Source of the DNA: Agarophyton chilense
Taxonomy: Eukaryota > Rhodophyta > Florideophyceae > Gracilariales > Gracilariaceae
Length of the DNA stretch: 64,000 nt
Assembly (NCBI GenBank): GCA_030374765.1
Contig: JARGXX010000033.1
Coordinates: 1-64,000 of the forward strand
Direction: 5' to 3'
The position numbers and the translations under genes are program-made. Below the pieces are notes generated by a model. It was not told the origin of the DNA, made no database searches, and saw only the letters and a list, made by a program, of their open reading frames with translations. Positions 50,525 through 61,310 of this stretch are shown in pieces. Each line of letters begins with the position of its first letter. Position 1 is the first letter of the stretch.

Positions 50525-51481
50525 TTACCAATACATCTGTCCTTTGCAGACACATGCATCGAAGATAGTCCGACCAATATTACGTTCGGCATGGCTTCTA
50601 GCCGTCCTGATCAGATATACCAACCTGTCCAGTGAAGGAACATGGCCGCAAGGCTTCATCAGGTCCAGTAAATCTCCGGCCCACCTTCGAATTTCTTCGT
50701 CAGAATGAGCCAACGATCGTCGACGAACTGATGCTGGTATGTGTGATGCTTCAGTTTTAGAATTGAAGTAGGAAAATCCGGCAAATCGGTCGAGAGTTCC
50801 CGTACTTCTTTTAGCGGTCTTGGTAAGGAACACAGTATATCCGAATGGAAGAGCAGAGACATCACTCACACCGACTTCAACATGTCTTGCATGACAATTA
50901 GAGTTGAGTTTAGGGGGGTATTTAGGAGGTAAAGGACAATCCGGAGCTGGAGCAGGCGAGCATGTCGGAGCAGGCGGGCAGGTTGGAGCAGGCGGGCAGG
51001 TTGGAGCAGGCGGGCAGGTTGGAGCAGGCGGGCAGGTTGGAGCAGGCTCGCACTGGTCGCGACAATTGCTCGTCAGGTAGCTGCATTGCCTGTCACAGGT
51101 TATACCGGGTAGCTCATCGTCCTCACAATTAGTAATGCACTGATTGGTCCAAAGGCGGCATTCCTGTTCACAAGAAGATGACGGATTATTTTCACACATT
51201 TGGTCGCAGTTCTGCCCGTACTGCCGACAAGCACTAGAGCAGGACCTTTTTGAGAGCTGGCTAACGGGTTCGAGACCAGGAGTGAAGCTGCAATAATCTA
51301 CGCATCGCGACTTAAAATCGGTGCAGTCGGTTTGGCAGAATGATTCTGATCCTTCCTCGTCTGCGAGCCCCTGGGATACGTACGGCATTCCCTGGGGCTC
51401 TTCCGATGCTATGACCTTACAAACCAACGAGAGCAGCGAAATCCCAAGAAGGACAAATCTCACAGAAGAGGAAACGATCAT
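50525..51481 (-). CDS. Secreted cysteine-rich protein with Pro-Ala-Pro-Thr-Cys repeats
   Basis: 318 residues from ATG 51481. Residues 1-26 (VRFVLLGISLLSLVCKVIAS core) form a good signal peptide. Residues about 45-140 contain evenly spaced Cys pairs (CxxxC, CxxxC-x-C types) in a repeated module of about 20-25 residues. Residues about 144-175 are five tandem copies of PAPTCPP or variants, encoded by an 18-bp minisatellite. The C-terminal 130 residues are a folded-looking domain with three more Cys. It is probably extracellular or cell-wall associated. I do not recognise the family. The frame is intact and the start is supported by the signal peptide; a longer in-frame extension has only a TTG. 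Copy number of the repeat is likely variable. Confidence 0.72.
   Translation of the reverse strand: MIVSSSVRFVLLGISLLSLVCKVIASEEPQGMPYVSQGLADEEGSESFCQTDCTDFKSRCVDYCSFTPGLEPVSQLSKRSCSSACRQYGQNCDQMCENNPSSSCEQECRLWTNQCITNCEDDELPGITCDRQCSYLTSNCRDQCEPAPTCPPAPTCPPAPTCPPAPTCPPAPTCSPAPAPDCPLPPKYPPKLNSNCHARHVEVGVSDVSALPFGYTVFLTKTAKRSTGTLDRFAGFSYFNSKTEASHIPASVRRRSLAHSDEEIRRWAGDLLDLMKPCGHVPSLDRLVYLIRTARSHAERNIGRTIFDACVCKGQMYW
50948..51056. repeat. 18-bp coding minisatellite
   Basis: About five copies of GGAGCAGGCGGGCAGGTT and variants, encoding the PAPTCP repeats of the Cys-rich protein on the minus strand. Confidence 0.85.
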
Positions 51482-51699
51482 CGTGATTGAGGGCGACCCT
51501 GATGAAACACGTCGTGCCAAACAGAAAATTGCAGAGTCAACTCTTGATCAAGGAAAGACGGAGTTCTCAAACTTGAACGTGATGGAAGTTCAAGAGACCC
51601 TTTATATACCAGTGGGGCAGCAAATGATTTTGTACAGTATGGCATAGAAGCAGTCTGATTTGAGTTCCATATGATAAAATAGAGCCGTTTGGGGGTTCC

Positions 51700-52450
51700 A
51701 GAGCGCTCTCTTTAATGCACAAGCCTAAACGTAGGCGCATCAAATGGCTCGCATCAGCAGATCGATGCTCTTTGCTTAGAGTATGATATAGTGACAAACT
51801 TATTGTGCTCATCATACCACATTTTTGAAGACGTACATAAGACTGTGTAATGGGAAGGTTAGTTCCTTACAGTTTATATGATACGTTCATCCGTCTGCTG
51901 AGGCGAGCATTTGCTCCGACAGCAAAATGAAGCAAGTACTGCTATAGGCGTACCAAGTAGGCGCGCCAATGCTCTCATCAGCAGATCGATGCACCTTGCT
52001 TCAGAGTATAGTGATAAACTTCTTATTGTGCTCGTCATACCACATTTTTGAACACGTACATATGTAGTAGGATTGTATAATGGTAAGATTAGTTTCTCGC
52101 AGGTTACATGGTACCTGCATGCAATTGCAGAGGCGTATTTGTGACTGACTATTTTGGGATTCTTAAGAGTTTGACGGACTACTGCGAGGTTTGTGAAACT
52201 CAAAACCCTAAGTTTTGGATTAAATTTGAGCGGTCTGACTGACTACTTCGCCAAAATGTGTGACTATTGACTTTTGAAATGACAGAATAGTCAGTCACAA
52301 ACACGCCCCTGACCTGCATCCGTCTGCTGAGGTGAGCATTTGCTCCGACAGCAAATGACGCAAGTACTGCCATAGGCGTAGTAAAACAGGGGACGCAATT
52401 GCTCTCATCAGCAGATCGATGCACTTTGCTTAGATTTATAGTGATAAACT
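51700..52450. repeat. ~230-bp local repeats, three copies
   Basis: CATCAGCAGATCGATGC followed by TTTGCTTAGA-like sequence recurs near 51748, 51977 and 52407. The segment CATCCGTCTGCTGAGG occurs near 51887 and 52317, and CATACCACATTTTTGAA occurs twice. The first two units are spaced about 229 bp apart; the third is pushed away by the MITE at 52121-52311. I see no supported gene in 51482-52592. Confidence 0.75.
52121..52311. mobile_element. hAT-like MITE
   Basis: Terminal inverted repeats of about 29 bp: CAGAGGCGTATTTGTGACTG on the left (from 52128) and CAGGGGCGTGTTTGTGACTG on the right (inverse, ending 52311). They are flanked by ACCTGCAT at 52113-52120 and 52312-52319, an 8-bp target duplication fitting hAT elements. 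Seven extra bases (GCAATTG) sit between the left duplication and the CAG end. It has no coding capacity and interrupts a local repeat unit. Confidence 0.65.
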
Positions 52451-52592
52451 TATGCAATTGTTGTTTTTGCTGATGTCAGCAACAATTACAGTAGATTGCT
52501 ACCCCTTCGTAGACACTCGGCATAGCCGTTCGATGAGGTATCTGTAAACGTCATATCCGTTCAAATTTAGTTAGGGGACACAACGCGGGTGG

Positions 52593-53005
52593 CTACAACC
52601 CAAGGGGGCACAAGTAGTAAATATGCTCTCGAGAGTACCAGCCCAGGATAGGGCAAAGAAAAGAAGTCAAAGAAAAACGACAGAAAGAAGGTGTGTAATG
52701 GGTAGGGAGCGCGATCACACATTCCCGCAACTCCCAGGTATAGAGAAAAAGAAACAGGCCGCAATTACTTCCATCAGTATCTGGCTGTTCAGGTAGATTA
52801 GAGGTTTCAAATATATTTATGTGAGAAACTTCCTGCCAATTTGATGTCTCTCTATACTTATTGTCGTAGAGCCGGGCGATATCTTTCAGAGCACGACCGA
52901 CATTTCTTGAGTTATCTGTCTCCACCAGTTTTCTTTTTCTAACATTGAATGGATCAAAAATACAATAAGTTTTGCCAGAGGCATTAACAAAATAAAGCAG
53001 CCCCT
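52593..53005 (-). pseudogene. Ulp1/C48-type cysteine protease fragment
   Basis: Reading from about 53003: GLLYFVNASGKTYCIFDPFN then LPEQPDTDGSNCGLFLFLY. The Asp of the DP segment, the Gln of LPEQ and the Cys of NCG fit the D...Q...C part of the Ulp1 (SUMO/NEDD-type) protease active site. A stop lies immediately upstream and the catalytic His is not found, so this is a C-terminal fragment. Such domains are often carried by DNA transposons. Confidence 0.55.
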
Positions 53006-53414
53006 ATGGGTAAAAGTACGTTCGCCCGAGGACACGTACTGTACGTGCCCTTATGTCGTTGTGCAGTATGAGAAGCACAGCGCTTCACGACTTCAATTCT
53101 GGTGGAACATCGACGAGGAAAAGACGATGAATGGAAGGACGAAGGACAACAACAACAACAATGCCATTTAGACATCTGTTCAACAACTGCTGAACTGGGC
53201 AAACGACAAAACACAAACTTGAACGCAAGACACATTTTTGTTCAATCGTACCTTCACCCCACCCCCAAAGAATTAATTAAAAATAACACTTTCAGCATAC
53301 ATACTACCCATCGCATTCTTGTAATCTCGTTTTCGACAACAACGATGGTCACTCACGAACACCTCTGCGCATTTTCGGCAGCCACTCGAGACTTCGTTAT
53401 CGCTCTACGAACGT
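53006..53414. other. No gene recognised
   Basis: Short low-complexity frames, including a CAA microsatellite near 53149-53162. No supported gene. Confidence 0.45.
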
Positions 53415-55035
53415 TCATCTTCCTCGGCATGAAGAACGACTCTCCATACACCCTTGAGCGACGCAAAGCATCAAGGCGATCATTATGGCGTCTCGTAAAA
53501 CGACTCGTTCCCTTTCAATGGTTTCTCTGCGCTGCTTTTCCGCCGCCTTTGACAAAGCTTTCGTATAGCTGATCGCCTTGGATCTTTCACTCAATCTCAT
53601 TAGTCCCAACGCTGCCTCCATCGTCAAAACGGGCCCGTATGTTGTGTCCAAGAACCCTGAAGAGTGAACATGTACGTCGTCAACAATTTCCGCTGCCTTC
53701 CGATTCTCAATTTCATCCATCATTCTGACCATGTAGTGGCTCGAAATCCTGTTGGGTTGCACGAAAATGTGCGGCCGAGCTTCAGCAAACATCCTACAAT
53801 CATCAAACGGGGATATAACACACTTCCAGAATCCAGCCGCAATGTCTTGCACAGTCAAGCTCTTCGCATATGCCTTCGTAATTATTGTAGCGACATGAGA
53901 CTCACTGATTTTCTTTTCCCATCGTCTACGATTCTGACTAACCACTCTCAGCATTTCTCGGAAGTGTTTTAGGGATGGGAACACCCGACATCAAGGGGCT
54001 GCGTAGTCCAGCTTGTGTGAGCGGGAAGAGCATATGCGATGACATGAGATTGCGCGAGCAGCTCCAAGACGGGTATTGCCGAGATGACTACAATGCCCAT
54101 CATATACCAAGAGAAGTGGCTTGCCGGGAACCCTTAGGTGCCTTGTATACTCGAGGAAGTGTTCGGCCCATTTCAAGAAGCTGCTTGAATCTACAGATGC
54201 AACCTCTTGCCTTGCTGTGATGACAGCATTCGCTGGTAAACATTGGGATATGCACTGACGTTCTTCATTTCCGTTAGTGTCGACTAACACGTCTGGTTCG
54301 GAGCCGTGTCACTTAAAACACGAACATCGGGACTCCCACGCGGCCATTAGCAAAGATGCATGCAAGTAAAGTAATATGGTTCACATTCTCGAATTCCGAA
54401 TTTGGCGCTAGTAGCTTACCAATCCGGCTTGTGTACGCTTTTCGAAGTTTGCCAACACGGTTCACCTCTATCGGGGGAAAACTAGTTTCATCTACATTAC
54501 GAGAGCAATCGATGTCATACTCTTCGATTATCTTCTTTAGAGCAGTCATGTTATGGACGAGGACTTTCGCGTTGGTAGCCCTAAATCTCTGAGCATCTTG
54601 GCGACACAGACGTTTGAGAATTATGTTTTTGCTATGCAGGGCTTCAAACAGTTCGCAGAATCTTCGCCCCGGACGTCTATTGCGAAAACGCGATGTCTCT
54701 CTACGATATGGCCAAAATCGTGAGATTACAAGCTCCACAGCGTCTTGTAGGTCTTTCCTGGTGAGAGTTCTGCCACGTTTGCTGTGTTCCAGGAGCAAGC
54801 CTACCACTTTGTTCTCTTCCTGGAGGATTAGAGACTGTCTGGAATTGCTTCGTATCATCGGCTCATGGGTTTGCTTCTGGTAATGATAGTGTAGTGAAGA
54901 CGGTGCGAAGTTGCATTCTACGCCAGCATCTCGGAATATCTTTCCAGAATTGACGAGGTTGATTCCTTCCTGTATGTACCGCGATGTGCCCTTGTCGACG
55001 AGCCGAGCAAACCTGTTCTTCACGACTGGCGCCAT
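53415..55035 (-). pseudogene. Pogo/Tc1-type DDE transposase, frameshifted
   Basis: Three minus-strand pieces in order. 55035-54313 (ATG start) has an N-terminal DNA-binding helix region and NVDETSFPP with the first catalytic Asp. 54290-53991 has LLLVYDGHCSHL with the second Asp. Near 54040 another frame reads ALPAHTSWTTQPLD with the third Asp. 53984-53415 is the C-terminal FPSLKHFRE region common in this family. At least three frame breaks separate them, so the gene is dead. The order and spacing fit the DDE_1 superfamily. No terminal inverted repeats were identified. Confidence 0.75.
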
Positions 55036-55849
55036 TTGGAATTGAGCAGCTCGATGCCATGTGTCTGAGTGTTTATTGTCGGCTTCTTGTCTTTTATATA
55101 CGTTCAGTCAGTCAGACACTCGCAACATGTAGTGAATGCGCCATAAAAACAGTGGGAGATCCAGATAAACTGGTGGGATTGGTCGTTTCACATGGTGGAT
55201 CATGTCCGTTTTGAGACCTACAAGGAGAAGAATCCGGAATTCGTCCTTGAAAGAACACAGGAGTTGTCTTCGGTTGCTTCATATTGGATACAGTACTGGA
55301 GGCTTTGTGTTGAATTTGCGGAGACATGGATAAGATCGAGTAAACTTTTGCAGAAGCGTTTACGTCATCTCCAATGTTCTTCTACGCTATTATCATGTAC
55401 CTCAAAGCTTGCTTTTCCTGTTTTTGTTATATATATATGTAACAAACGCCTCTCATTGAACGTGAGGTACCTGTTCAAGCTTTGAGGTACACACACAGTA
55501 ACTTCTTACATCCATCCGGGGTCACGTAAGCACTACGTGACCCCGTGTGGATATAAGCGTTATATCCACCCGATTAAGAGAAAAATTGAGCTGAGGCTCT
55601 CGAAACGCTAGTTAATATTTAGTTTCTTTATGCTAGGAAAAGCAGGAATACCGATACTGTGACGTAAAACCATATTCATTACCCTGCATGTGAAAGATTC
55701 GTTCAGGCTTACAAATGTCGAATGCTTGATTCTCTTGAACAGGGTAATAGATAAAAGGACTACAAATGTGCCATTGTTCCAAAAATACAGTACACCATTG
55801 GGCAGAAGAAAACATATTTTTGTTCTGTAATCAATTAAAGTTAACGTAA
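55036..55849. other. No gene recognised
   Basis: AT-richer sequence with a TA microsatellite near 55430 and two adjacent hairpins listed separately. No supported gene. Confidence 0.45.
55518..55568. repeat. Two adjacent perfect hairpins
   Basis: GGGGTCACGTA (55518-55528) and its inverse TACGTGACCCC (55534-55544) with a 5-nt loop. TGGATATAA (55548-55556) and its inverse TTATATCCA (55560-55568) follow with a 3-nt loop. Only three bases separate them. Confidence 0.75.
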
Positions 55850-56420
55850 TCAACCTACATGTACATGATCGATGTTTGCCTGTTCGGCATAGCTATCATC
55901 TAGCCCTTTCAAATCAAAGTGCAAAACTCTGCTTCCATCACAGAAATCCAGGACATGTTTCTTCGGAATATGCGTTTCAACGCCGAAAGGAAGTTGAACG
56001 TAACAGAATGACTTCACTCTTTCCGATAAAGATGACACTGTCGCATAGATCGAAATGTCTTTTAAAAGCCCATCATCTTCGGATGATATGGCTCTATTGA
56101 ATCGAACTGCTTGCATAACCAAGGTTCGTGAAGCATTCGAACGTCCATTATTACGCTTGGCCATTCAATCCATAAGCGAAAAACAGTTCCAGGTTTTAAA
56201 TTTTGTGTTTTAATTAGACCAGGGTTAATTCCTGATGGCAGTCGAATGGCAAGCATGAAAAATTCAACCACCGTGTTAACCTCTTCTCATACAGAGTGCG
56301 AAAGTGGTGGATAAAATTCGTTTCTCTTGCGCACTGAAACTCCAATCAAATCTTCATATTTCTTCAGCATTATCTTCATTTCCGTTTTCAGTTTCCTTTT
56401 CTTCGTCCTCCTGTTGACGT
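55850..56420 (-). pseudogene. Decaying AT-rich gene, unrecognised
   Basis: Minus strand: a frame with KKYEDLIGVSVRKRNEFYPP, an in-frame TGA near 56288, then about 45 residues through LPSGINPGLIKTQNLKPGT to RLWIEWP near 56160. A one-base shift leads into 55850-56164, which continues about 100 residues. It looks like one protein broken by a nonsense and a frameshift mutation. The family is not recognised. Base use is much more AT-rich than the 0.9-25 kb island. Confidence 0.4.
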
Positions 56421-56439
56421 TTATTCCCCGCAGAACATC

Positions 56440-56805
56440 TCTTGTTTAATAATGTGGCAATATCTATAAGAAAGGTTAGTGTAAATGGTAGCCAATGCAG
56501 AAAGTAGAACGATTTAATAACATACCAACGTTTCCGAGTGTATCTTGTTTAATTTATTCAGCTTCGTTCTGAATGTGGACAGTAAATACGGTTCAAATAT
56601 TGGTTCCACTTGGTTCCATTTGTTTCATATCAGCATCTGATTCGTCTCGTGTCAAATAACTATCCTCGGACAATTCCCGAATTCGTTTTACTGCGGGAGA
56701 TGGTTCGATCAGTTTTGGACGTTTTACCGGGGGCGATATATAGCAAGTACCAAAATATGGGATGAAAACAGAGGACAAGAGCTGCGTTGAGCGAAAGTGC
56801 AACAT
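56440..56805 (-). pseudogene. Possible upstream exons of the AT-rich gene, with an intron
   Basis: A minus-strand 70-residue frame (56805-56593) with a basic KRPKLIEPSPAVKRIRE segment and acidic tail. Further down a canonical-looking intron (GTATGT at about 56524, CTAAC, then TTATAG ending at about 56468) joins a TLGNV frame to DIATLLNKRCSAGNKRQQED. Two in-frame stops remain between the 70-residue frame and the intron. It suggests a spliced gene in decay. Confidence 0.3.
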
Positions 56806-57058
56806 ATATATAGTTCAAACTTATAAAACATTACGTTATATCTGTCTTGTCTACATGATTGTCATTTTTGTGACTGTATCCTTTCAGGTATCCTAGCTGA
56901 GTTGCATTTCAATTCAAATCATAACAGCAACATAACTCTGTGTTTAAGGCCATTAGTCAAATGGAGAAGTTTTAGGTGTCCATTTATGAGATAAGATTCA
57001 AAAGTGTTTCTTGATTAAAACTTTTGTTATTAGTTATAGAGGCGGAACGAAGAGGGAA

Positions 57059-58197
57059 TGTTCCAAGCTCGTGGGACTATGAATGTCGATAGCATTTGTA
57101 ATGTGCATGCGAAAATGCACGCGAGAATAGATATTACATTGCATCCGTTTAGATGGCAGTTGCAATTGTTGTATTACAATGCAGTTGACATATACAGTAT
57201 ATAAACACCACCTGCTGGTAATGGTAGTCACCTGACTATAGCATCGCAGCTGATCACATCCCTTAGCCGCCTCAGCTCACTCCTAGTACCCAAATACTGA
57301 CTCATACTTAGTAATGGACCCAGCACCCGTTTCCTCGTCCAGCAGGCCCAACCGTCCCCGTTCTTCTTGGGATCTAAAGACCCTTGGACAGATAGGAAGG
57401 GCAACCAGGAAGATTATGCTACATTTGTAGCACTCTAGACTCAGTTTCACGACATGCGTGCGGATTCAAGCTCCAATAAGATTACTGTTGCTCTCCGTGG
57501 AATAATGCTCAAATTACAACTCTACGGGCGTGCCAAAGATCTTTGTTCCACTATTTTTGATGCAGACATCGCCTTTGACACCGGCGCGGATATTAATGTC
57601 AAAGCAATCTATAAAAGAGACTCGCTCTCAGTTGTCAGCGAGGTCTATGGAAACTTTATTGCACTGCTAAATGTCAAGCGTGCCAGCAATGAATCCTTCA
57701 AGAATTTCGAACTCCGTTTCGATGCAGCGGCATCCACGTTCAATGCCCAATCCGGAAATGCCATGCTTCCTGAGTCGCTCACAGTGTTTATGCTGTTAGC
57801 CAACTCTGCCGTTGAGAGCGGACAGTGTGTCTCGGTGCTTGCGGCGGCGTCAACAAACAGCTCGTTGACCTCTGCAGCCACGACAACGGACATTCTCAAC
57901 ACTGTAAAGTACGAGAAAACCGCATCCGTCTTACGCCAGTGTGATTATGTTCACAACACTGGTGCATCTGTGAAACTGCTTGATGCCAGTGCTGCACAGA
58001 TACAGCCTCGGAGCAACAATCGCCACGACCGTCGCAACTGCGGTACTTCTCCGACGTTAAAGTACTCGTGCGACGTGTGTGGGAAATATGGCGACTTGAA
58101 GCGCAACCATAGTTCGGATGGTTCGCTGCCATCCAATGCTCTCTGCTTCGACGCTTCTGTCTCGTCTAGCGGCGGCCAGAATCAAAATTGTTCATGA
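57059..58197 (+). mobile_element. Ty1/copia-like remnant: leader/LTR and gag
   Basis: A likely LTR or leader (from 57059, with TATATAAAC near 57199) precedes a gag-like frame. ATG 57313 starts MDPAPVSSSSRP. The frame then shifts, has one TAG near 57429 and continues open from 57454 to 58197 (247 aa). KRDSLSVVSEVYGNF and NESFKNFELRFDAA are typical of copia-type Gag, followed by a degraded CCHC (CDVCGKYGDLKRNH). No pol follows; the next sequence is the LTR region of another element. Confidence 0.65.
57454..58197 (+). pseudogene. Copia-like Gag, longest open part
   Basis: 247 residues, helical capsid-like region first, then a Ser/Ala-rich linker and a defective zinc knuckle. The true N-terminus lies upstream beyond a stop and a frameshift. 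Confidence 0.6.
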
Positions 58198-59248
58198 AGT
58201 GCAATTCCCTTCAAGGGGGGTTTCTTCCCAGGACCTAGAGATTTCGCTCTCTTGAGGACTAGCTTGGTCTATGACAAGCTATACCGCTATTGCGTGCCGA
58301 CGGCCGGTTAGGACCGGAGGTGCACACTGGTGGAACACGTGGACTGCACGGATGCCGACGCTCGAGTGCAAGGCGTGCCGCACGTGGCCCGGATTCTACC
58401 TAATGGTTAGTACTATTTAGTAATTTTCAGTATTTATTTAGCTACGCTATCGCTATTTAGTGTATATTTTTCGGGCGCCCGCCCACTGTCAGGGGCCGCC
58501 CGCCACACTACTTAGGAGGTTTAGCACTGCTCTTCAGTAAAGACCTTCCTGGGAGATCCCAAGGAGGGAGTCTTGGCTCTGAACTTTTCGCCTTCGGCGC
58601 GTCTTCACCGCATACTGCGTGAGCGCCCGTAGCATGTTAGATCATCCACCCCTCTGTCGACCAGAGTGCTACCAAAACCGTGGGTTCATATTTAAATCGC
58701 GGGCACTTGTTGTAGTCTCACCCCTGTACAGTTTTTCGCCTCCGTTTCCTTTTGTTCTCCTTTTTTGGCTCTCGTGAGTCGCCGCCTCACTTACCCCGCT
58801 CGCCCCCCTCATACGAGTGTTTTCTCGCTTCTCTCCCGACAATCACCGTGGTATCGCTCCGCCTAGGATTGGTCACACCCCGGACTGTGCCGTGCTTACC
58901 TAAATACTCTAGGTATATCCGCTGGATTGGCCTCGGTCTTACAACCGACTCCGTCGTGCCTTTCCAGACTGGCTCTGTTTCTGTGCTCCGCTGGGACGCA
59001 TCTCCTCCGCCTGAGGCGTGTCTCTCAAGAGAGGAAGATCCCGAACATCTTCGTGGTGTCTCCGCTCCAAGCGTTGTCCTACAAACTGGTCTCCTGACTC
59101 AGAAGATTGAGTCAGGCACACTCTGTAAAAATTAATCAGAAAGAGTACTCATAAATTGAGGTTGATCTCAATTGCCCTCTTTGAGCAAGTTTCTTGGCCC
59201 CACTAGCCGATCGGGTTGGGATAATCACGTGTAACGGATTCTGATCTC
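58198..59248 (+). repeat. Presumed 5' LTR and leader of element 3
   Basis: About 1 kb of non-coding sequence between the copia gag remnant and a gypsy gag start, with a TATTTAAA near 58690. The second LTR lies outside the window, so the boundaries cannot be set. Confidence 0.45.
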
Positions 59249-60567
59249 ATGTCGTCCAAAGACCGTCTAAGGACGCGGAATCAAACCGTTGCACCGGAAC
59301 CATCGCAACCATCCCGTATTCCGGTCCGTTCACGGTCTCATACCGGCGGATCGACTGGTGTGCCAGGTGAAAGGACCTCGAGACCTCCTGTCTCTGATTC
59401 GACACCCCCAGAAACTGGAGCAGGCCCTGTGTCTGCCGCCGCCCAGATGCTCTTCTCTACTAGGGATGTCACCCTCCATCCCAGATTTGCAGCTGTGGAA
59501 GAGCAACTCCGCTCTATGCCGCAAGCACAAGTCATCCTTGCAGAGGAGTTTGATTCCCTTCGCAAGAAGGTGGATGACACTGCTACGCAGGATTTTTCTG
59601 AGGACCTCCGTGTCCTCCGTGCGGATGTGAACTCGATTCTAGAGTCTTTTGGTGGACCCTCGGCCTTTGTCAAGGACGTCGCGGACAAGTTCTCGCGCGT
59701 CCGAAGCCGTCTCGAGACGTTGGAACAAACCCTTATGTCGGGGGATGATCCGGCCGAGCCGGTTGCAGTATCCCACAAGAGAAACAAGGAAGAGAACCTC
59801 CAGGCTCGAAAGAAGCGAAGAAAAACGGATCCCGAACCGTCAGACTTCTCATTCTCAGAGTCTGACTCTTCCGATTCATCGGTGGAAGTAGCTCGCCGTG
59901 AGCGTTCCTCACGCTCTAAGCGGTCAACAGCCACCCATGGTGTGATCCGCGCCCGCACGAAGGGAAGGAAGCACACAGGTTTGAAGAGCTGAAACCGACC
60001 AATTCGCTCTTGAAGAAGCTCTTATCATACCGGTAATACCGTTTGGAGGACTCTTCTTTGGATCGTACACCCCGTGGTACGGGAAGAGTGAAGGACTGCA
60101 GTAAGCGAATGCAGCTCTCACTTCGCAACCAGTTGTTTTCTGGAGAAGACCCAATATTGGTGTTGGATTTCTTGGCACGCTTTGTCGCGGAAGCTGACAT
60201 CCTTGGAATGAACGAGGGAAAGGCCTACATTGCCTTACCGTACTTCCTACGTGGGCTTGCAGAAGACCAGTATCACTCCGTCAGAGGTACATCACGCGCG
60301 ACCGAAGGAGAGGTAACCTGCTGCCCCGAAGCAGTTCAGTACCTCCTGAGGTCGTATGCTACTAACTCCGCCATTCAGCAGGCTATTCTAGCCCTGCGGG
60401 ACACTCCCCAACGTCCAGGCGAGTTGGAAACCGATTATTCGTTGCGCCTTAACAAAGCCTTCCACCGCTGTGGCAATGTTTACCCCGCTGAAGAGCGTTG
60501 TACCATGTTTGTCGATGGTTTGGACCCGGCGATCCGGACTCTTGTTGCTCGACGTCGAGAAGAATGA
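59249..60567 (+). pseudogene. Gag matrix/capsid, element 3
   Basis: ATG 59249 (MSSKDRLRTRNQ), 247 residues with a coiled-coil-like middle and Ser/Asp-rich and Lys-rich hinge. A frameshift near 59985 and a TAA near 60031 (where element 1 has Tyr in SYRYYRL-like sequence) precede the capsid frame 60043-60567 with VLDFLARFVAEADILGMNEG. Capsid continues in another frame to about 60800. Confidence 0.78.
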
Positions 60568-60799
60568 CCTAGAAGCCACGTATTTGGAACTAGTGCAGTT
60601 CGCTCGCGCAGAAGGTGAAGCCCTGCGCGCACGCACTCCTGGATCCAGGGTTAGGTCCACAAAAGCGTTGATGTTACAACCTGGTACCCCGTCAGCTTCG
60701 ATGATCGACGAACAGGCCTCTCAAAGGGATTATGATAACGTGCAGCTAGCCCATAGCGACGTTCATTCCATCCCGACAACAGAGTTACCCTCAACCTTG

Positions 60800-61310
60800 G
60801 ACTAGTCACAATACGTGAATGAGGATGACACCCTACTCTATGCGGATAATGGTCGCGTCCGTGCGCCACGCGTCCCACACGAGAGTGGTAATGTCCGCTT
60901 TTCGCGTCCTGGTTGGAGAGATACCCGCCCCGCGGTGAAGTTCGCCGAGCATGGCCACCGAACACCGGCTTCTGGTCTGATTTGTCATCTCTGCTAAAAG
61001 CCAGGCCATACTTCTCCACAATGTGTGTTGTCTCTCCGAGAATGGGCACAAGTCGTAGTCAATTACGAGGCCCTATCCCCGGATGACAAAGCAGCTGTTC
61101 CGATTGCATCGTATATCCGTGCTCGAACGGATGTTCCACGTCACGTGTCGCTTCCCCGAGCTCAGGTGGTACCTACACCGGAATCCCGTGTCACCAACGT
61201 GGTCGGTCACCCCACCGCTTCTGCGGTACCTTCTGGACCTCATGCGCAGGCGTTGCCCGCTCAACGCCCTGAGCAGCCGCCTCCGGCGAAGCAGGCCCAG
61301 AAAAACTAAA
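60800..61310 (+). pseudogene. Nucleocapsid, element 3
   Basis: Contains a CCHC-like knuckle CHLC-stop-KPGHTSPQC; the stop sits at the position of a non-Cys residue. A helix (YEALSPDDKAAVP) and Pro-rich tail follow. It matches element 1's CYSCYGKHHLSAEC region. Confidence 0.7.

Noticed and set aside
53102-53572. 156-residue plus-strand frame with poly-Gln
   Set aside because: Low complexity at the start and antisense to the transposase C-terminus at the end; not convincing as a gene.
59338-59976. 212-residue minus-strand frame opposite element 3 gag
   Set aside because: Shadow of the gag frame, dominated by Ser/Arg complementary to the gag hinge.
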